Source: Neorhizobium galegae (GTDB lineage Bacteria > Pseudomonadota > Alphaproteobacteria > Rhizobiales > Rhizobiaceae). From it: a DNA stretch of 64,000 nucleotides. Of this stretch, positions 18,392 to 26,122 are shown piece by piece. Each line of letters starts with the position of its first letter. Within the stretch, counting starts at the first letter, position 1. Below the pieces are notes generated by a model, which ran no database searches, was not told the origin of the DNA, and worked only from the letters and a program-made list of their open reading frames with translations. The translations under genes and the position numbers were made by a program. The DNA lies in NCBI RefSeq assembly GCF_017877135.1, contig NZ_JAGIPH010000002.1, positions 532,669 through 596,668 of the forward strand, read 5' to 3'.

Positions 18392-19930
18392 ATGAGGTTT
18401 GCAGTGCAGGTAGGCATCGATATGGGAACTCTGTCCGGCGGGCAGCCGGCCAAGCTCGATATCGAGGAGCTGCTGGCCACCCGCCTTCTGGTGCAGGGCA
18501 ATTCCGGCTCCGGCAAGTCGCATCTGCTGCGTCGCCTGCTGGAGCAGTCCGCACCCTGGGTGCAGCAGGTGATCATCGATCCCGAAGGCGATTTCGTCAC
18601 ACTGGCCGACAAATATGGCCATGTGGTTGTCGATGGCGAGCGCACGGAGGCCGAACTGCTCGGCATCGCCACGCGTATCCGCCAGCACCGCGTGTCCTGC
18701 GTGCTGACGCTCGAGGGCCTCGATATCGAGGACCAGATGCGGGCGGCCGCCGGCTTTCTGAACGGCCTCTTCGATGCCGACCGTGAATACTGGTATCCGG
18801 TTCTGGTGGTGGTGGACGAGGCGCAGATGTTTGCGCCCTCCGTCGGCGGCGATGTCTCCGAAGATGCGCGCAAGATGTCGCTTTCGGCGATGACCAACCT
18901 GATGTGCCGCGGCCGAAAGCGCGGGCTTGCGGGCGTGATTGCCACGCAGCGCCTGGCAAAGCTGGCCAAGAACGTGGCCGCCGAAGCCTCCAACTTCCTG
19001 ATGGGTCGCACCTTTCTCGATATCGACATGGCGCGCGCCGCCGATCTTCTGGGCATGGATCGCCGGCAGGCGGAAATGTTCCGCGACCTGAAGCGCGGGA
19101 ATTTCGTGGCCCTCGGACCTGCGCTCTCGCGCCGGCCGCTGCCGATCGTCATCGGCGAGGTGGAAACTTCGGCGCGCTCGTCCTCGCCCAAACTGATGCC
19201 GCTGCCGGATAGCGTGGCCGATGTCGAAGACCTGATCTTCACGCCTGACCCGGAAGAATTTACCCGCCCGATCGTGCGCCGCGCGCCCCCAGCACCGCGC
19301 CCGACCACCGATATCCTGGCCGAACTGTCACGCTCGACGCCTGCGGCAAGCCCGATGACGCCGGATCCCGCGCGCCCGTCTCCGCCGGAACTCACCGCCG
19401 ACGAGCGCGAGGAGCGGGTGGCCGCCGTGCTGTCAGAAATCATCGACGATCCGCAGGCCGCCTATCGCACCGATGCGGTTCTCTATCAGGAATTCCTGGT
19501 GCGCGCCCGCATGCGCCGCCTGCCGGGACCGCCGATGGCGATGGGCGAGTTTCGCCGCCGCGTGGCGATTTCGCGCGCCGGCGTCGACGAGGATACCGCC
19601 CAGAGCCCCGGCTGGCAGACGGCGCTCGAGCTGTCGGCCCGGGTGTCGGACGATCTGCAGGGCGTCTTCCTGATGATGGCGAAGGCCGCCTTGCTTGGCG
19701 AGCCATGCCCCTCCGACATGCGCATCGCCAAAGCCTATGGCACGCATTCGGCGCGCCGCGCCCGCCGGCTGCTCGGCTATTTCGAGGAGCAGGGCCTTGT
19801 CGTGGTGCATGCGGATTTTTCCGGCAAACGCATCGTCGCCTTCCCGGATCTCGACGTGCAGACGGCGCCGGGCATGGCGGATGCGACCGATGACGAGCCG
19901 GCCCGCGTCGATCGGTTCGCGGCGGAATAA
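18392..19930 (+). CDS. HerA-like / DUF87 ATP-binding protein
   Basis: About 512 aa. Walker A GNSGSGKS (residues 36-43) and Walker B LVVVDEAQMFAP (about 140-151) belong to the HerA-FtsK type DUF87 ATPases. The C-terminal third has a Pro-rich linker and then a helical winged-helix-like part (about 400-490). HerA-type enzymes translocate DNA or remodel protein-DNA complexes, but this rhizobial subgroup is uncharacterised and no NurA nuclease partner is visible. The exact start is open: ATG 18392 is used, GTG 18404 or ATG 18422 are alternatives. Confidence 0.85.
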   Translation: MRFAVQVGIDMGTLSGGQPAKLDIEELLATRLLVQGNSGSGKSHLLRRLLEQSAPWVQQVIIDPEGDFVTLADKYGHVVVDGERTEAELLGIATRIRQHRVSCVLTLEGLDIEDQMRAAAGFLNGLFDADREYWYPVLVVVDEAQMFAPSVGGDVSEDARKMSLSAMTNLMCRGRKRGLAGVIATQRLAKLAKNVAAEASNFLMGRTFLDIDMARAADLLGMDRRQAEMFRDLKRGNFVALGPALSRRPLPIVIGEVETSARSSSPKLMPLPDSVADVEDLIFTPDPEEFTRPIVRRAPPAPRPTTDILAELSRSTPAASPMTPDPARPSPPELTADEREERVAAVLSEIIDDPQAAYRTDAVLYQEFLVRARMRRLPGPPMAMGEFRRRVAISRAGVDEDTAQSPGWQTALELSARVSDDLQGVFLMMAKAALLGEPCPSDMRIAKAYGTHSARRARRLLGYFEEQGLVVVHADFSGKRIVAFPDLDVQTAPGMADATDDEPARVDRFAAE

Positions 19931-19940
19931 CGTCCGTTGA

Positions 19941-19962
19941 GGGCAGCCGGAAAAGGCTGCCC
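19941..19962. terminator. Hairpin between convergent ATPase and pepT genes
   Basis: Perfect 8-bp stem GGGCAGCC / GGCTGCCC with a GGAAAA loop in the 46-bp gap between the two stop codons. There is no T run; it probably acts as a shared terminator or 3' end stabiliser. Confidence 0.5.
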
Positions 19963-19976
19963 GCGGATCGCAAGCC

Positions 19977-21221
19977 TCAGGCTGCCCGTTCTTCCCACAC
20001 CTTCACGAGTTCCACGATCGTCTTCACCGACGTCTCCATATCCTGAACGCTCACCCATTCGAGCGGCGAGTGATAGGCATGGCCACCGGTGAAGATGTTG
20101 GGGCAGGGCAGGCCCATGAAGGAGAGGCGCGAGCCATCGGTTCCGCCGCGGATGCTGTGGATCTGCGGCTCCAGCCCGACGCGTCGGGTGGCGTCGATCA
20201 GGTTCTCGATGATTTCCGGATGCTGGTCGAGCACGCGCTTCATGTTGCGATATTGTTGCCTGACCGTGAAGGTGTAGGTGGAGCCGGGATAGGCGGTCAT
20301 GACCTCTTCGGTGATGGCCTTCAAAAGCTCTTCCTTCTCCGCCAGACCCTCATCCTCGAAATCGCGGATGATGAGGGAGAGCTTGGCGCCTTCCATTGCG
20401 CCTTCGATGCCGACGGGGTGGATGAAACCCTGCTTTCCCTCGGTGGTCTCCGGCGCCTGGTCCTGCGGCAGGCGGGCGACGATGGCGCTTGCGATCTTGA
20501 TGGCGTTTTCCATTTTCCCCTTGGCTGTGCCGGGATGCATGGCAACACCTGAAATGGCAATGGTCACGCCGTCTGCGGAAAAGGTCTCGTTCTCGATCTC
20601 GCCGATGGTCGAACCGTCGAGCGTATAGGCAAAGCGGGCGCCAAGCTTCTGGAGGTCCACCTTGTCTGCGCCGCGGCCGATTTCCTCGTCGGTGGTGAAG
20701 AGGATTTTCACCGCGCCATGCTTGATCTGCGGGTTGGCGAGCAGAAACTGGGCGGCCGTCATGATCTCGGCAATGCCCGCCTTGTCGTCGGCGCCAAGCA
20801 GCGTCGTGCCATCGGTGGTGACGATCGTGTGGCCGATCTGCGCCTTCAGTTCCGGATGATCGTCAACGCGGATCACCTGGCTTGTGTCGCCGGTAAGGCG
20901 GATATCGCCGCCCTGGTAATTGGGGACGAGCTGCGGCTTGACGTCGGTGCCGGAAAAATCCGGTGCCGTGTCCATATGCGAGCAGAAGCAGATGACCGGT
21001 ACGGTCTTGTCGGTATTGGCCGGAATGGTCGCATAGACATTGCCGTGCTCGTCCAGATGCGCGTCCTCAAGGCCAAGCAGTTTCAGTTCCTGCTCAAGGA
21101 TGCGGCCGAGGTTCTTCTGCTTTTCCGTCGAAGGCTGCGTGGTTGATGTCGCATCCGACTGGGTGTCGATCACGACATAACGCAGGAAACGATCAAGAAC
21201 GGTATCGGTGGGAAGAGACAT
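19977..21221 (-). CDS. pepT: Peptidase T (tripeptide aminopeptidase)
   Basis: 414 aa. The M20 metallopeptidase zinc and catalytic residues are visible in SHMDTAPD, LLGADDKAGIAE, TTDEEIGRGAD and GGHAYHSPLEW. Length and the GTDGSRLSFMGLPCPNIFTGG segment match PepT rather than other M20 enzymes. It cleaves the N-terminal residue of tripeptides in the cytosol. ATG 21221 begins the conserved N-terminus and is preceded by a weak AGGATG. Monocistronic. Confidence 0.95.
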   Translation of the reverse strand: MSLPTDTVLDRFLRYVVIDTQSDATSTTQPSTEKQKNLGRILEQELKLLGLEDAHLDEHGNVYATIPANTDKTVPVICFCSHMDTAPDFSGTDVKPQLVPNYQGGDIRLTGDTSQVIRVDDHPELKAQIGHTIVTTDGTTLLGADDKAGIAEIMTAAQFLLANPQIKHGAVKILFTTDEEIGRGADKVDLQKLGARFAYTLDGSTIGEIENETFSADGVTIAISGVAMHPGTAKGKMENAIKIASAIVARLPQDQAPETTEGKQGFIHPVGIEGAMEGAKLSLIIRDFEDEGLAEKEELLKAITEEVMTAYPGSTYTFTVRQQYRNMKRVLDQHPEIIENLIDATRRVGLEPQIHSIRGGTDGSRLSFMGLPCPNIFTGGHAYHSPLEWVSVQDMETSVKTIVELVKVWEERAA

Positions 21222-21311
21222 GGGCGGCATCCTGTTTTGGCATGGGAGCGAGCCCAACCTATAGACCGCATCCGCCTTGGCGTGAACGTCTTGCCGTGAA
21301 CGCGGGGCAAC

Positions 21312-21340
21312 AAAAAACCGCGCCGGGGGAACCGGCGCGG
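21312..21340 (-). terminator. Rho-independent terminator of the TerC gene
   Basis: Stem CCGCGCCGG / CCGGCGCGG (21318-21326, 21332-21340), followed on the minus strand by six T. It lies 21 bp after the TerC-family stop codon. Confidence 0.87.
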
Positions 21341-21361
21341 CTTGAAGAGGTCTGGGCAGTG

Positions 21362-22366
21362 TTAGTTGTCGGCCTTGACCTTGCCGTTGTCGATCGTGGC
21401 CGGCGTGTTGCGGGTCGCCCAGAGCGAGCCGATAATGCCGGTGGCCAGGATGGCGATCGTGACGCTCAGCGACACAAGCGGCGGGATTTTTGCAAGGCCC
21501 AGCATGTCGGCCAGGAAGATTTTCGAGCCGATGAAGATCAGCACGACCGACAGCGCGTATTTCAGGTAGGCGAAGCGGTGGATGAGGGCGGCCAGCGCAA
21601 AATAGAGGGCACGCAGGCCAAGGATCGCAAAAATGTTGGAGGTGTAGACGATGAACGGGTCCGTGGTGATGGCAAAGATCGCCGGGATCGAATCGACCGC
21701 AAAGACCAGGTCGGCAAATTCGATGAGGATCAGCGCCAGCATCAGCGGGGTAAGGTAGGTCTTCAGCTTGCCGGTTTTTTCGTCCGGCTGGCGCACGAAG
21801 AACTTTTCGCCATGCAGGCGCTCGGTGATCGGCAGGCGCTTGCGCAGCACTTTCAGGATCGGGTTTGCCTCGACATCATAAGGCTCGCTGCTCGAAAACA
21901 GCATCTTGATGCCGGTGACGATGAGGAAGGCCGCAAAGAGATAAAGCACCCAGCCATAGTTTTCGACGACGGCCGCACCCGCTGCAATCATGATGCCGCG
22001 CAACACGATGACGCCCAGAATACCCCAGAGCAGGACACGGTGCTGGTATTCACGCGGGATCGAGAAATAGCCAAAGATCATCGCGATGACGAAGATATTG
22101 TCCATCGCGAGGCTTTTTTCGATGACGAAGCCGGTGAGATATTCAAGGCCGGCCTGCTGGCCGAACTGCGACCAGACGAAGCCACCGAAGAGGACGCCAA
22201 GCGTCATGTAGAAGCCGGAGAGCAGAAGGCTCTCCTTGATGCCGATCTCCTTGCTCTTCTTGTGAAGAACGCCGAGATCCAGTGCAAGCAGAGCAATCAC
22301 GATGGCAAGAAAGGTGAGCCACATCCAGACGGCGGCCCCCTGGACATCAACCCAGAGAAAATCCAT
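21362..22366 (-). CDS. TerC/Alx family integral membrane protein
   Basis: 334 aa with about nine hydrophobic helices. The two TerC acidic motifs are present: EKSLAMDNIFVIAMIF and IEFADLVFAVDSIPAIFAIT. TerC/Alx proteins are inner-membrane metal transporters; Alx exports manganese, and other members supply Mn to exported enzymes. The gene is preceded by an unusually long structured leader (about 250 nt) that may contain a manganese-responsive riboswitch. It is divergent from rpsD and has its own terminator. Confidence 0.92.
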   Translation of the reverse strand: MDFLWVDVQGAAVWMWLTFLAIVIALLALDLGVLHKKSKEIGIKESLLLSGFYMTLGVLFGGFVWSQFGQQAGLEYLTGFVIEKSLAMDNIFVIAMIFGYFSIPREYQHRVLLWGILGVIVLRGIMIAAGAAVVENYGWVLYLFAAFLIVTGIKMLFSSSEPYDVEANPILKVLRKRLPITERLHGEKFFVRQPDEKTGKLKTYLTPLMLALILIEFADLVFAVDSIPAIFAITTDPFIVYTSNIFAILGLRALYFALAALIHRFAYLKYALSVVLIFIGSKIFLADMLGLAKIPPLVSLSVTIAILATGIIGSLWATRNTPATIDNGKVKADN

Positions 22367-22615
22367 GACATTTTTCCATGCCGGATCAGGTTGATTGATG
22401 AAGCACCGACATCACGGGTCGATCCGGCAGTACACGTCAGAGGGGCCCGGTGCTGGCGAAAATCTGGGGATGGCAAAATTGTGGTTCAAGAGGGCGGGCA
22501 CAATTTTTTCCACCATCCATCGCCATCGTGCTGTCCTGTTGAATGTGCCAAGCCACAGGTGTGCCTATCCCCGTCGGCAATGGCTACGGATGTTGACAAT
22601 CTCATGACTTGCCCC
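22367..22615 (-). promoter_or_regulatory. Structured TerC leader, candidate yybP-ykoY (Mn2+) riboswitch
   Basis: Read on the minus strand, this non-coding stretch opens with AGGGGCAAGTC. It continues through ATTGTCAACATCC and GCCATTGCC, which resemble conserved blocks of the yybP-ykoY motif although GGGGAGTA is not exact. Downstream lie an AAAATTGTG / CACAATTTT hairpin (about 22474-22520) and an 8-bp arm pair GCCGGATC / GATCCGGC (22381-22428) that ends just before the start codon. A competing AGCACCG / CGGTGCT pairing exists. The combination resembles an aptamer plus expression platform; a covariance search would decide. Confidence 0.4.
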
Positions 22616-22799
22616 TAAAGACCGCGCCAGCACCGGATAGCAATGTCCTGTGTTTCAACGACATGTCCCGTGGTTGTCTCCGGACGCTCCGTGAGAAACC
22701 TGTCAGAGGTGGCCTTGAAAGAGGCGCTTCTTAGGAGGGCGTGTTTCCTGAAGGCTGGCGCCGCAAGGTCCGGCCTGCCAAACTGTGAAAGGAAATGCG

Positions 22800-23417
22800 A
22801 TGAGCAAGCGCGCTGCATCCAAGTACAAAATCGATCGCCGCATGGGCGAAAATATCTGGGGTCGTCCGAAGTCCCCGGTCAACCGTCGCGAATACGGCCC
22901 CGGCCAGCACGGCCAGCGCCGCAAGGGCAAGCTTTCCGACTTCGGCGTGCAGCTGCGCGCCAAGCAGAAGCTGAAGGGCTACTACGGCGATATCCGCGAG
23001 AAGCAGTTCCGCGCCACCTATGACGAAGCCAACCGCCGCAAGGGCGATACCGGCGAAAACCTGATCGGCCTGCTCGAATCGCGCCTGGACGCCATCGTCT
23101 ATCGCGCCAAGTTCGTACCGACGGTGTTTGCTGCCCGCCAGTTCGTCAACCACGGCCACGTCACGGTCAACGGCGTTCGCGTCAACATCGGTTCGTACCG
23201 CTGCAAGGCCGGCGACGTAATCGAAGTGCGCCAGAAGTCCAAGCAGCTGGTCACGGTTCTCGAATCGGTGTCGCTCGCTGAACGCGACGTTCCGGACTAC
23301 ATCGACGCCGACCACACCAAGATGGTTGCCACCTTCGTTCGCGTTCCCACGCTGTCGGACGTTCCTTACGCCGTCATCATGGAACCGAACCTGGTCGTCG
23401 AATTCTATTCGCGCTAA
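22800..23417 (+). CDS. rpsD: 30S ribosomal protein S4
   Basis: 205 aa, standard bacterial S4. ATG 22800 follows AAAGGA. Sequence features are [25 protein letters not shown] at the N-terminus, [18 protein letters not shown], and the S4 RNA-binding domain (about residues 94-157, [13 protein letters not shown]...[10 protein letters not shown]). It binds 16S rRNA early in 30S assembly. As usual in alphaproteobacteria it stands apart from the alpha operon. Two strong terminators follow in tandem. The 184 bp upstream (22616-22799) must hold both its own promoter and that of the divergent TerC leader; I cannot call either reliably. Confidence 0.97.
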   Translation: MSKRAASKYKIDRRMGENIWGRPKSPVNRREYGPGQHGQRRKGKLSDFGVQLRAKQKLKGYYGDIREKQFRATYDEANRRKGDTGENLIGLLESRLDAIVYRAKFVPTVFAARQFVNHGHVTVNGVRVNIGSYRCKAGDVIEVRQKSKQLVTVLESVSLAERDVPDYIDADHTKMVATFVRVPTLSDVPYAVIMEPNLVVEFYSR

Positions 23418-23426
23418 TCGTTTCGG

Positions 23427-23453
23427 AAAGCCGGCGCCTGTCGCCGGCTTTTC
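23427..23453 (+). terminator. First rpsD terminator
   Basis: Perfect 10-bp stem AAAGCCGGCG / CGCCGGCTTT (23427-23436, 23442-23451) with a CCTGT loop and a short T stretch. Confidence 0.85.
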
Positions 23454-23463
23454 TCTTCAAATG

Positions 23464-23493
23464 GCCGTCTCGTTCTGCGAGGCGGCTTTTTTT
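23464..23493 (+). terminator. Second, tandem rpsD terminator
   Basis: Nine-bp stem GCCGTCTCG / CGAGGCGGC (one T-G pair) with a TTCTG loop and seven T. It lies 12 bp after the first terminator and gives a double stop before the convergent sthA. Confidence 0.88.
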
Positions 23494-23514
23494 ATGCCTG
23501 TCCGGGCCAGACAT

Positions 23515-23551
23515 AAAAAAGCCCCGCAAGCCTCATGGAGGCTGCGAGGCT
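23515..23551 (-). terminator. Rho-independent terminator of sthA
   Basis: On the minus strand, a long imperfect stem (14 pairs with one bulge, CATG loop) is followed by six T. It lies 21 bp after the sthA stop codon. Confidence 0.85.
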
Positions 23552-23572
23552 GATCTGATCCGCTGACTGTTG

Positions 23573-25051
23573 TCAGGCTGTCTTGGCCGGTGCTGGAATA
23601 TCGTTTGGGGTTGCCGGGTCGAGCGACTGCGAGGTTGCGACCGGTGCTTCCTTCGGTCCTTCGCCCATGCGGTTCCAGGCATCCAGTCCGGCGATCTTGT
23701 AGGCTTCGGCAAGCGTCGGATAGTTGAAGGTGTTTTCAACGAAATATTCGACCGTGCCTTTGAGGTTCAGCACCGCCTGGCCGATATGCACCAGTTCGGT
23801 TGCGCCTTCGCCGACGATATGGACGCCGAGAAGCCGGCGCGTCTTTAGCGAGAAGATCATCTTCAGAAGCCCCGAATCGAGCCCCATGATGTGGCCGCGC
23901 GAGGTCTCGCGAAAATGCGCGATGCCGGCCTCATAGGGAATGCCGCGCTGGATGACTTCTTCTTCGGTGAGGCCGCAGGTGGAGATTTCCGGTACGGCAT
24001 AGATGCCATAGGGGAAATATTGCGGCGGCTCGTTGGCCTCGGCGCCCACCGCATGACGGGCGGCGATGCGGCCCTGTTCCATCGAGGTCGAGGCGAGGCT
24101 TGGGAAGCCGACGACATCGCCGGCGGCATAGATATGGGGAACTGCCGTCTGGAAGGTCTCGGGATCGACCTTCAGGCGGCCGCGGCTGTCGGCCTCAAGC
24201 CCGCAGGCGGCGAGGTTGAGCGTGCTGGTGGCGCCGACGCGGCCTGCGGCAAACAGCACCATTTCGGCCTGTAGAACGCGTCCGCTCTTCAGCGTCACGC
24301 GGCATTTGCCTTTCGGATCCTCGCGCTCGACCTTTTCCACCGTCTGGCCAAAGATCAGCTTCATGTTGCGGTCCCGCAGCTGGTAGGCAAAATCCTCGAC
24401 GATTTCCTTGTCGATGAAGTCGAGCATGGACTCGCGCGGCTCGACCACGGTGACCTGGGTGTCCAGCGTGCTGAAGATCGTGGCATATTCGATGCCGATG
24501 ACGCCGGCCCCGACCACGACGAGAGAGCGCGGCACGGCCTTGATTTCCAAAAGCTCGTCGCTGTCGATCACGGCATCGCCGTCGAAGGGAATGTGTTTGG
24601 GGCGATACGGCCGGGTGCCGACGGCAAGCAGGATCGAGGCGCTGGTCAGCCGCAGGATTTCTCCGTCGACCTTTTCCACCTCGATCGTATGCGGATCGAC
24701 GAACTGGGCGCGGCCGCGCATCTGTTGCACGCGGTTGCGGGCGAACTGGTGCTCCAGCACTTCCACTTCATGATCAAGGGTGATCAGCAGGCGGCGGCGC
24801 AGGTCTTCGGCGCTGATCTCCTGCTTGACCCGGTAGGAGCGGCCATAAAAGCCGCGCTCGCGCCAGCCGGTGAGATTGAGCGCGGTTTCGCGCAGCGTTT
24901 TCGACGGGATCGTGCCGGTATGCACGGAGACACCGCCCACCCGTCGACCCTGTTCGATGACCAGAACCTTTTTTTCCAGCTTGGCCGCCTGGATCGCGGC
25001 GCGGCGGCCGGCAGGGCCACTGCCGATGACGATGAGATCGTATTGGTACAT
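23573..25051 (-). CDS. sthA: Soluble NAD(P) transhydrogenase (SthA family)
   Basis: 492 aa. It has an N-terminal FAD motif IGSGPAGRRAAIQAA (8-22), a central NAD(P)-binding motif (VVVGAGVIGIEYA), and a C-terminal dimerisation domain of the pyridine-nucleotide-disulfide reductase family. The usual redox-active CxxxxC is absent: the site reads VGGVSVHTGTIPSKTLRE. This matches transhydrogenases rather than lipoamide or glutathione reductases. It balances NADPH and NADH in the cytosol. ATG 25051 begins the conserved N-terminus. Monocistronic, with its own terminator. Confidence 0.92.
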   Translation of the reverse strand: MYQYDLIVIGSGPAGRRAAIQAAKLEKKVLVIEQGRRVGGVSVHTGTIPSKTLRETALNLTGWRERGFYGRSYRVKQEISAEDLRRRLLITLDHEVEVLEHQFARNRVQQMRGRAQFVDPHTIEVEKVDGEILRLTSASILLAVGTRPYRPKHIPFDGDAVIDSDELLEIKAVPRSLVVVGAGVIGIEYATIFSTLDTQVTVVEPRESMLDFIDKEIVEDFAYQLRDRNMKLIFGQTVEKVEREDPKGKCRVTLKSGRVLQAEMVLFAAGRVGATSTLNLAACGLEADSRGRLKVDPETFQTAVPHIYAAGDVVGFPSLASTSMEQGRIAARHAVGAEANEPPQYFPYGIYAVPEISTCGLTEEEVIQRGIPYEAGIAHFRETSRGHIMGLDSGLLKMIFSLKTRRLLGVHIVGEGATELVHIGQAVLNLKGTVEYFVENTFNYPTLAEAYKIAGLDAWNRMGEGPKEAPVATSQSLDPATPNDIPAPAKTA

Positions 25052-25251
25052 GAGGGTGCCTCGTCTTCCGGTGTGATGCTTATTGCAGCGCAACAAATGA
25101 TTTGGGTCAAATGATAACGTCGATATCTGACCAATTTCTCTTCTGGCGACGACGTTCCAGAAAAATAATCACAGGCAGATGCATATTATTTAAGCAAATC
25201 CGATTGTGCTCAGATTCTGGCTTGACTTCCGGGCGACCTTTGCCCGAAGAT

Positions 25252-25272
25252 GAACCAATCGCCAATTGGTTC
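25252..25272 (+). promoter_or_regulatory. Palindromic operator before the FadR-type regulator
   Basis: Perfect 8-bp arms GAACCAAT / ATTGGTTC separated by 5 bp end 5 bp before the regulator start codon. A TTGACT box lies 30 bp upstream at 25222. The layout is that of an autoregulatory GntR/FadR operator covering the transcript start. Confidence 0.6.
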
Positions 25273-25277
25273 ACACA

Positions 25278-26021
25278 ATGGTACAGACGCAGCCACCCCT
25301 CGACAATGCCAATTACGCACTGGAAAAGCTGCGCGCCTTGCTGCACGAGGGCGACTTCGGAGCCGATGGCAAACTGCCCACCGAGCGGGCGCTGTCGGAG
25401 CGTCTCGGCATTGGTCGACGCGCCGTGCGTCAGGCGCTCGAGGTGCTCGAGGCGGAAGGCGCGGTCTGGCGCCGCCAGGGCTCTGGCACGTTTGTCGGCC
25501 AGCGGCCGGATACGCTGGCGGGCGAGGTCGGAGCAATTGTTGCCGGCACCGATTTCATGGAGATCATGGAGGTGCGCCTGCGCATCGAGCCGCAGCTGGC
25601 GCAGCTTGCCGCCTTGCGCGCCAAGCCCTCCGAATTGGTTCGCATGCGCGAACTGGCCGTCAAGATCACCAAGAGCGATGACGCGGATGCGCGGGAGCTC
25701 TGGGATGGCGCGCTGCACCGGCAGATCGCCCAGAGCGCGCGCAACCGGCTGTTCCTCACCATTTTCGATGTGATCAATCATGTGCGCCAGAACGAGGCCT
25801 GGCAGAACATTCGCGAGCGCGCCCGCACCGACAATGGCATCAACTTGGCCTATGCCCAGCATGCCGACATCATCGACGCCATTGCTTCGCGCGATCCGGC
25901 GCGGGCGGGCGAATCCATGCGCCAGCATCTGCTGATGCTCCAAGAGCGGCTCATCCGTGCCACGTCGCTCGATGGCATCGAACCCGCACTATCCGCCGAA
26001 CCGGTGGAAGTGGCGTCCTGA
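25278..26021 (+). CDS. GntR family transcriptional regulator, FadR (FCD) subfamily
   Basis: 247 aa from ATG 25278. The N-terminal winged HTH (KLPTERALSERLGIGRRAVRQALEVLEAEGAVWRRQGSGTFV, about residues 34-75) is GntR-type. The C-terminal all-helical FCD domain shows the expected metal/ligand histidines (LHRQI..., HADIIDAI, MRQHL). It heads the downstream transporter operon in the same direction (101 bp gap) and probably represses it until a peptide-like or organic-acid ligand binds. The palindrome at 25252-25272 is the likely operator. Confidence 0.9.
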   Translation: MVQTQPPLDNANYALEKLRALLHEGDFGADGKLPTERALSERLGIGRRAVRQALEVLEAEGAVWRRQGSGTFVGQRPDTLAGEVGAIVAGTDFMEIMEVRLRIEPQLAQLAALRAKPSELVRMRELAVKITKSDDADARELWDGALHRQIAQSARNRLFLTIFDVINHVRQNEAWQNIRERARTDNGINLAYAQHADIIDAIASRDPARAGESMRQHLLMLQERLIRATSLDGIEPALSAEPVEVAS

Positions 26022-26122
26022 ACATGTCCCGGACGGCTCGCCCGGGGTTGGGAAAGCCGGCGGCACAAGCCGGCACCCGTGAATGCCAGAAACCCATTGC
26101 AATGGATCAGAGGAGAATGACC

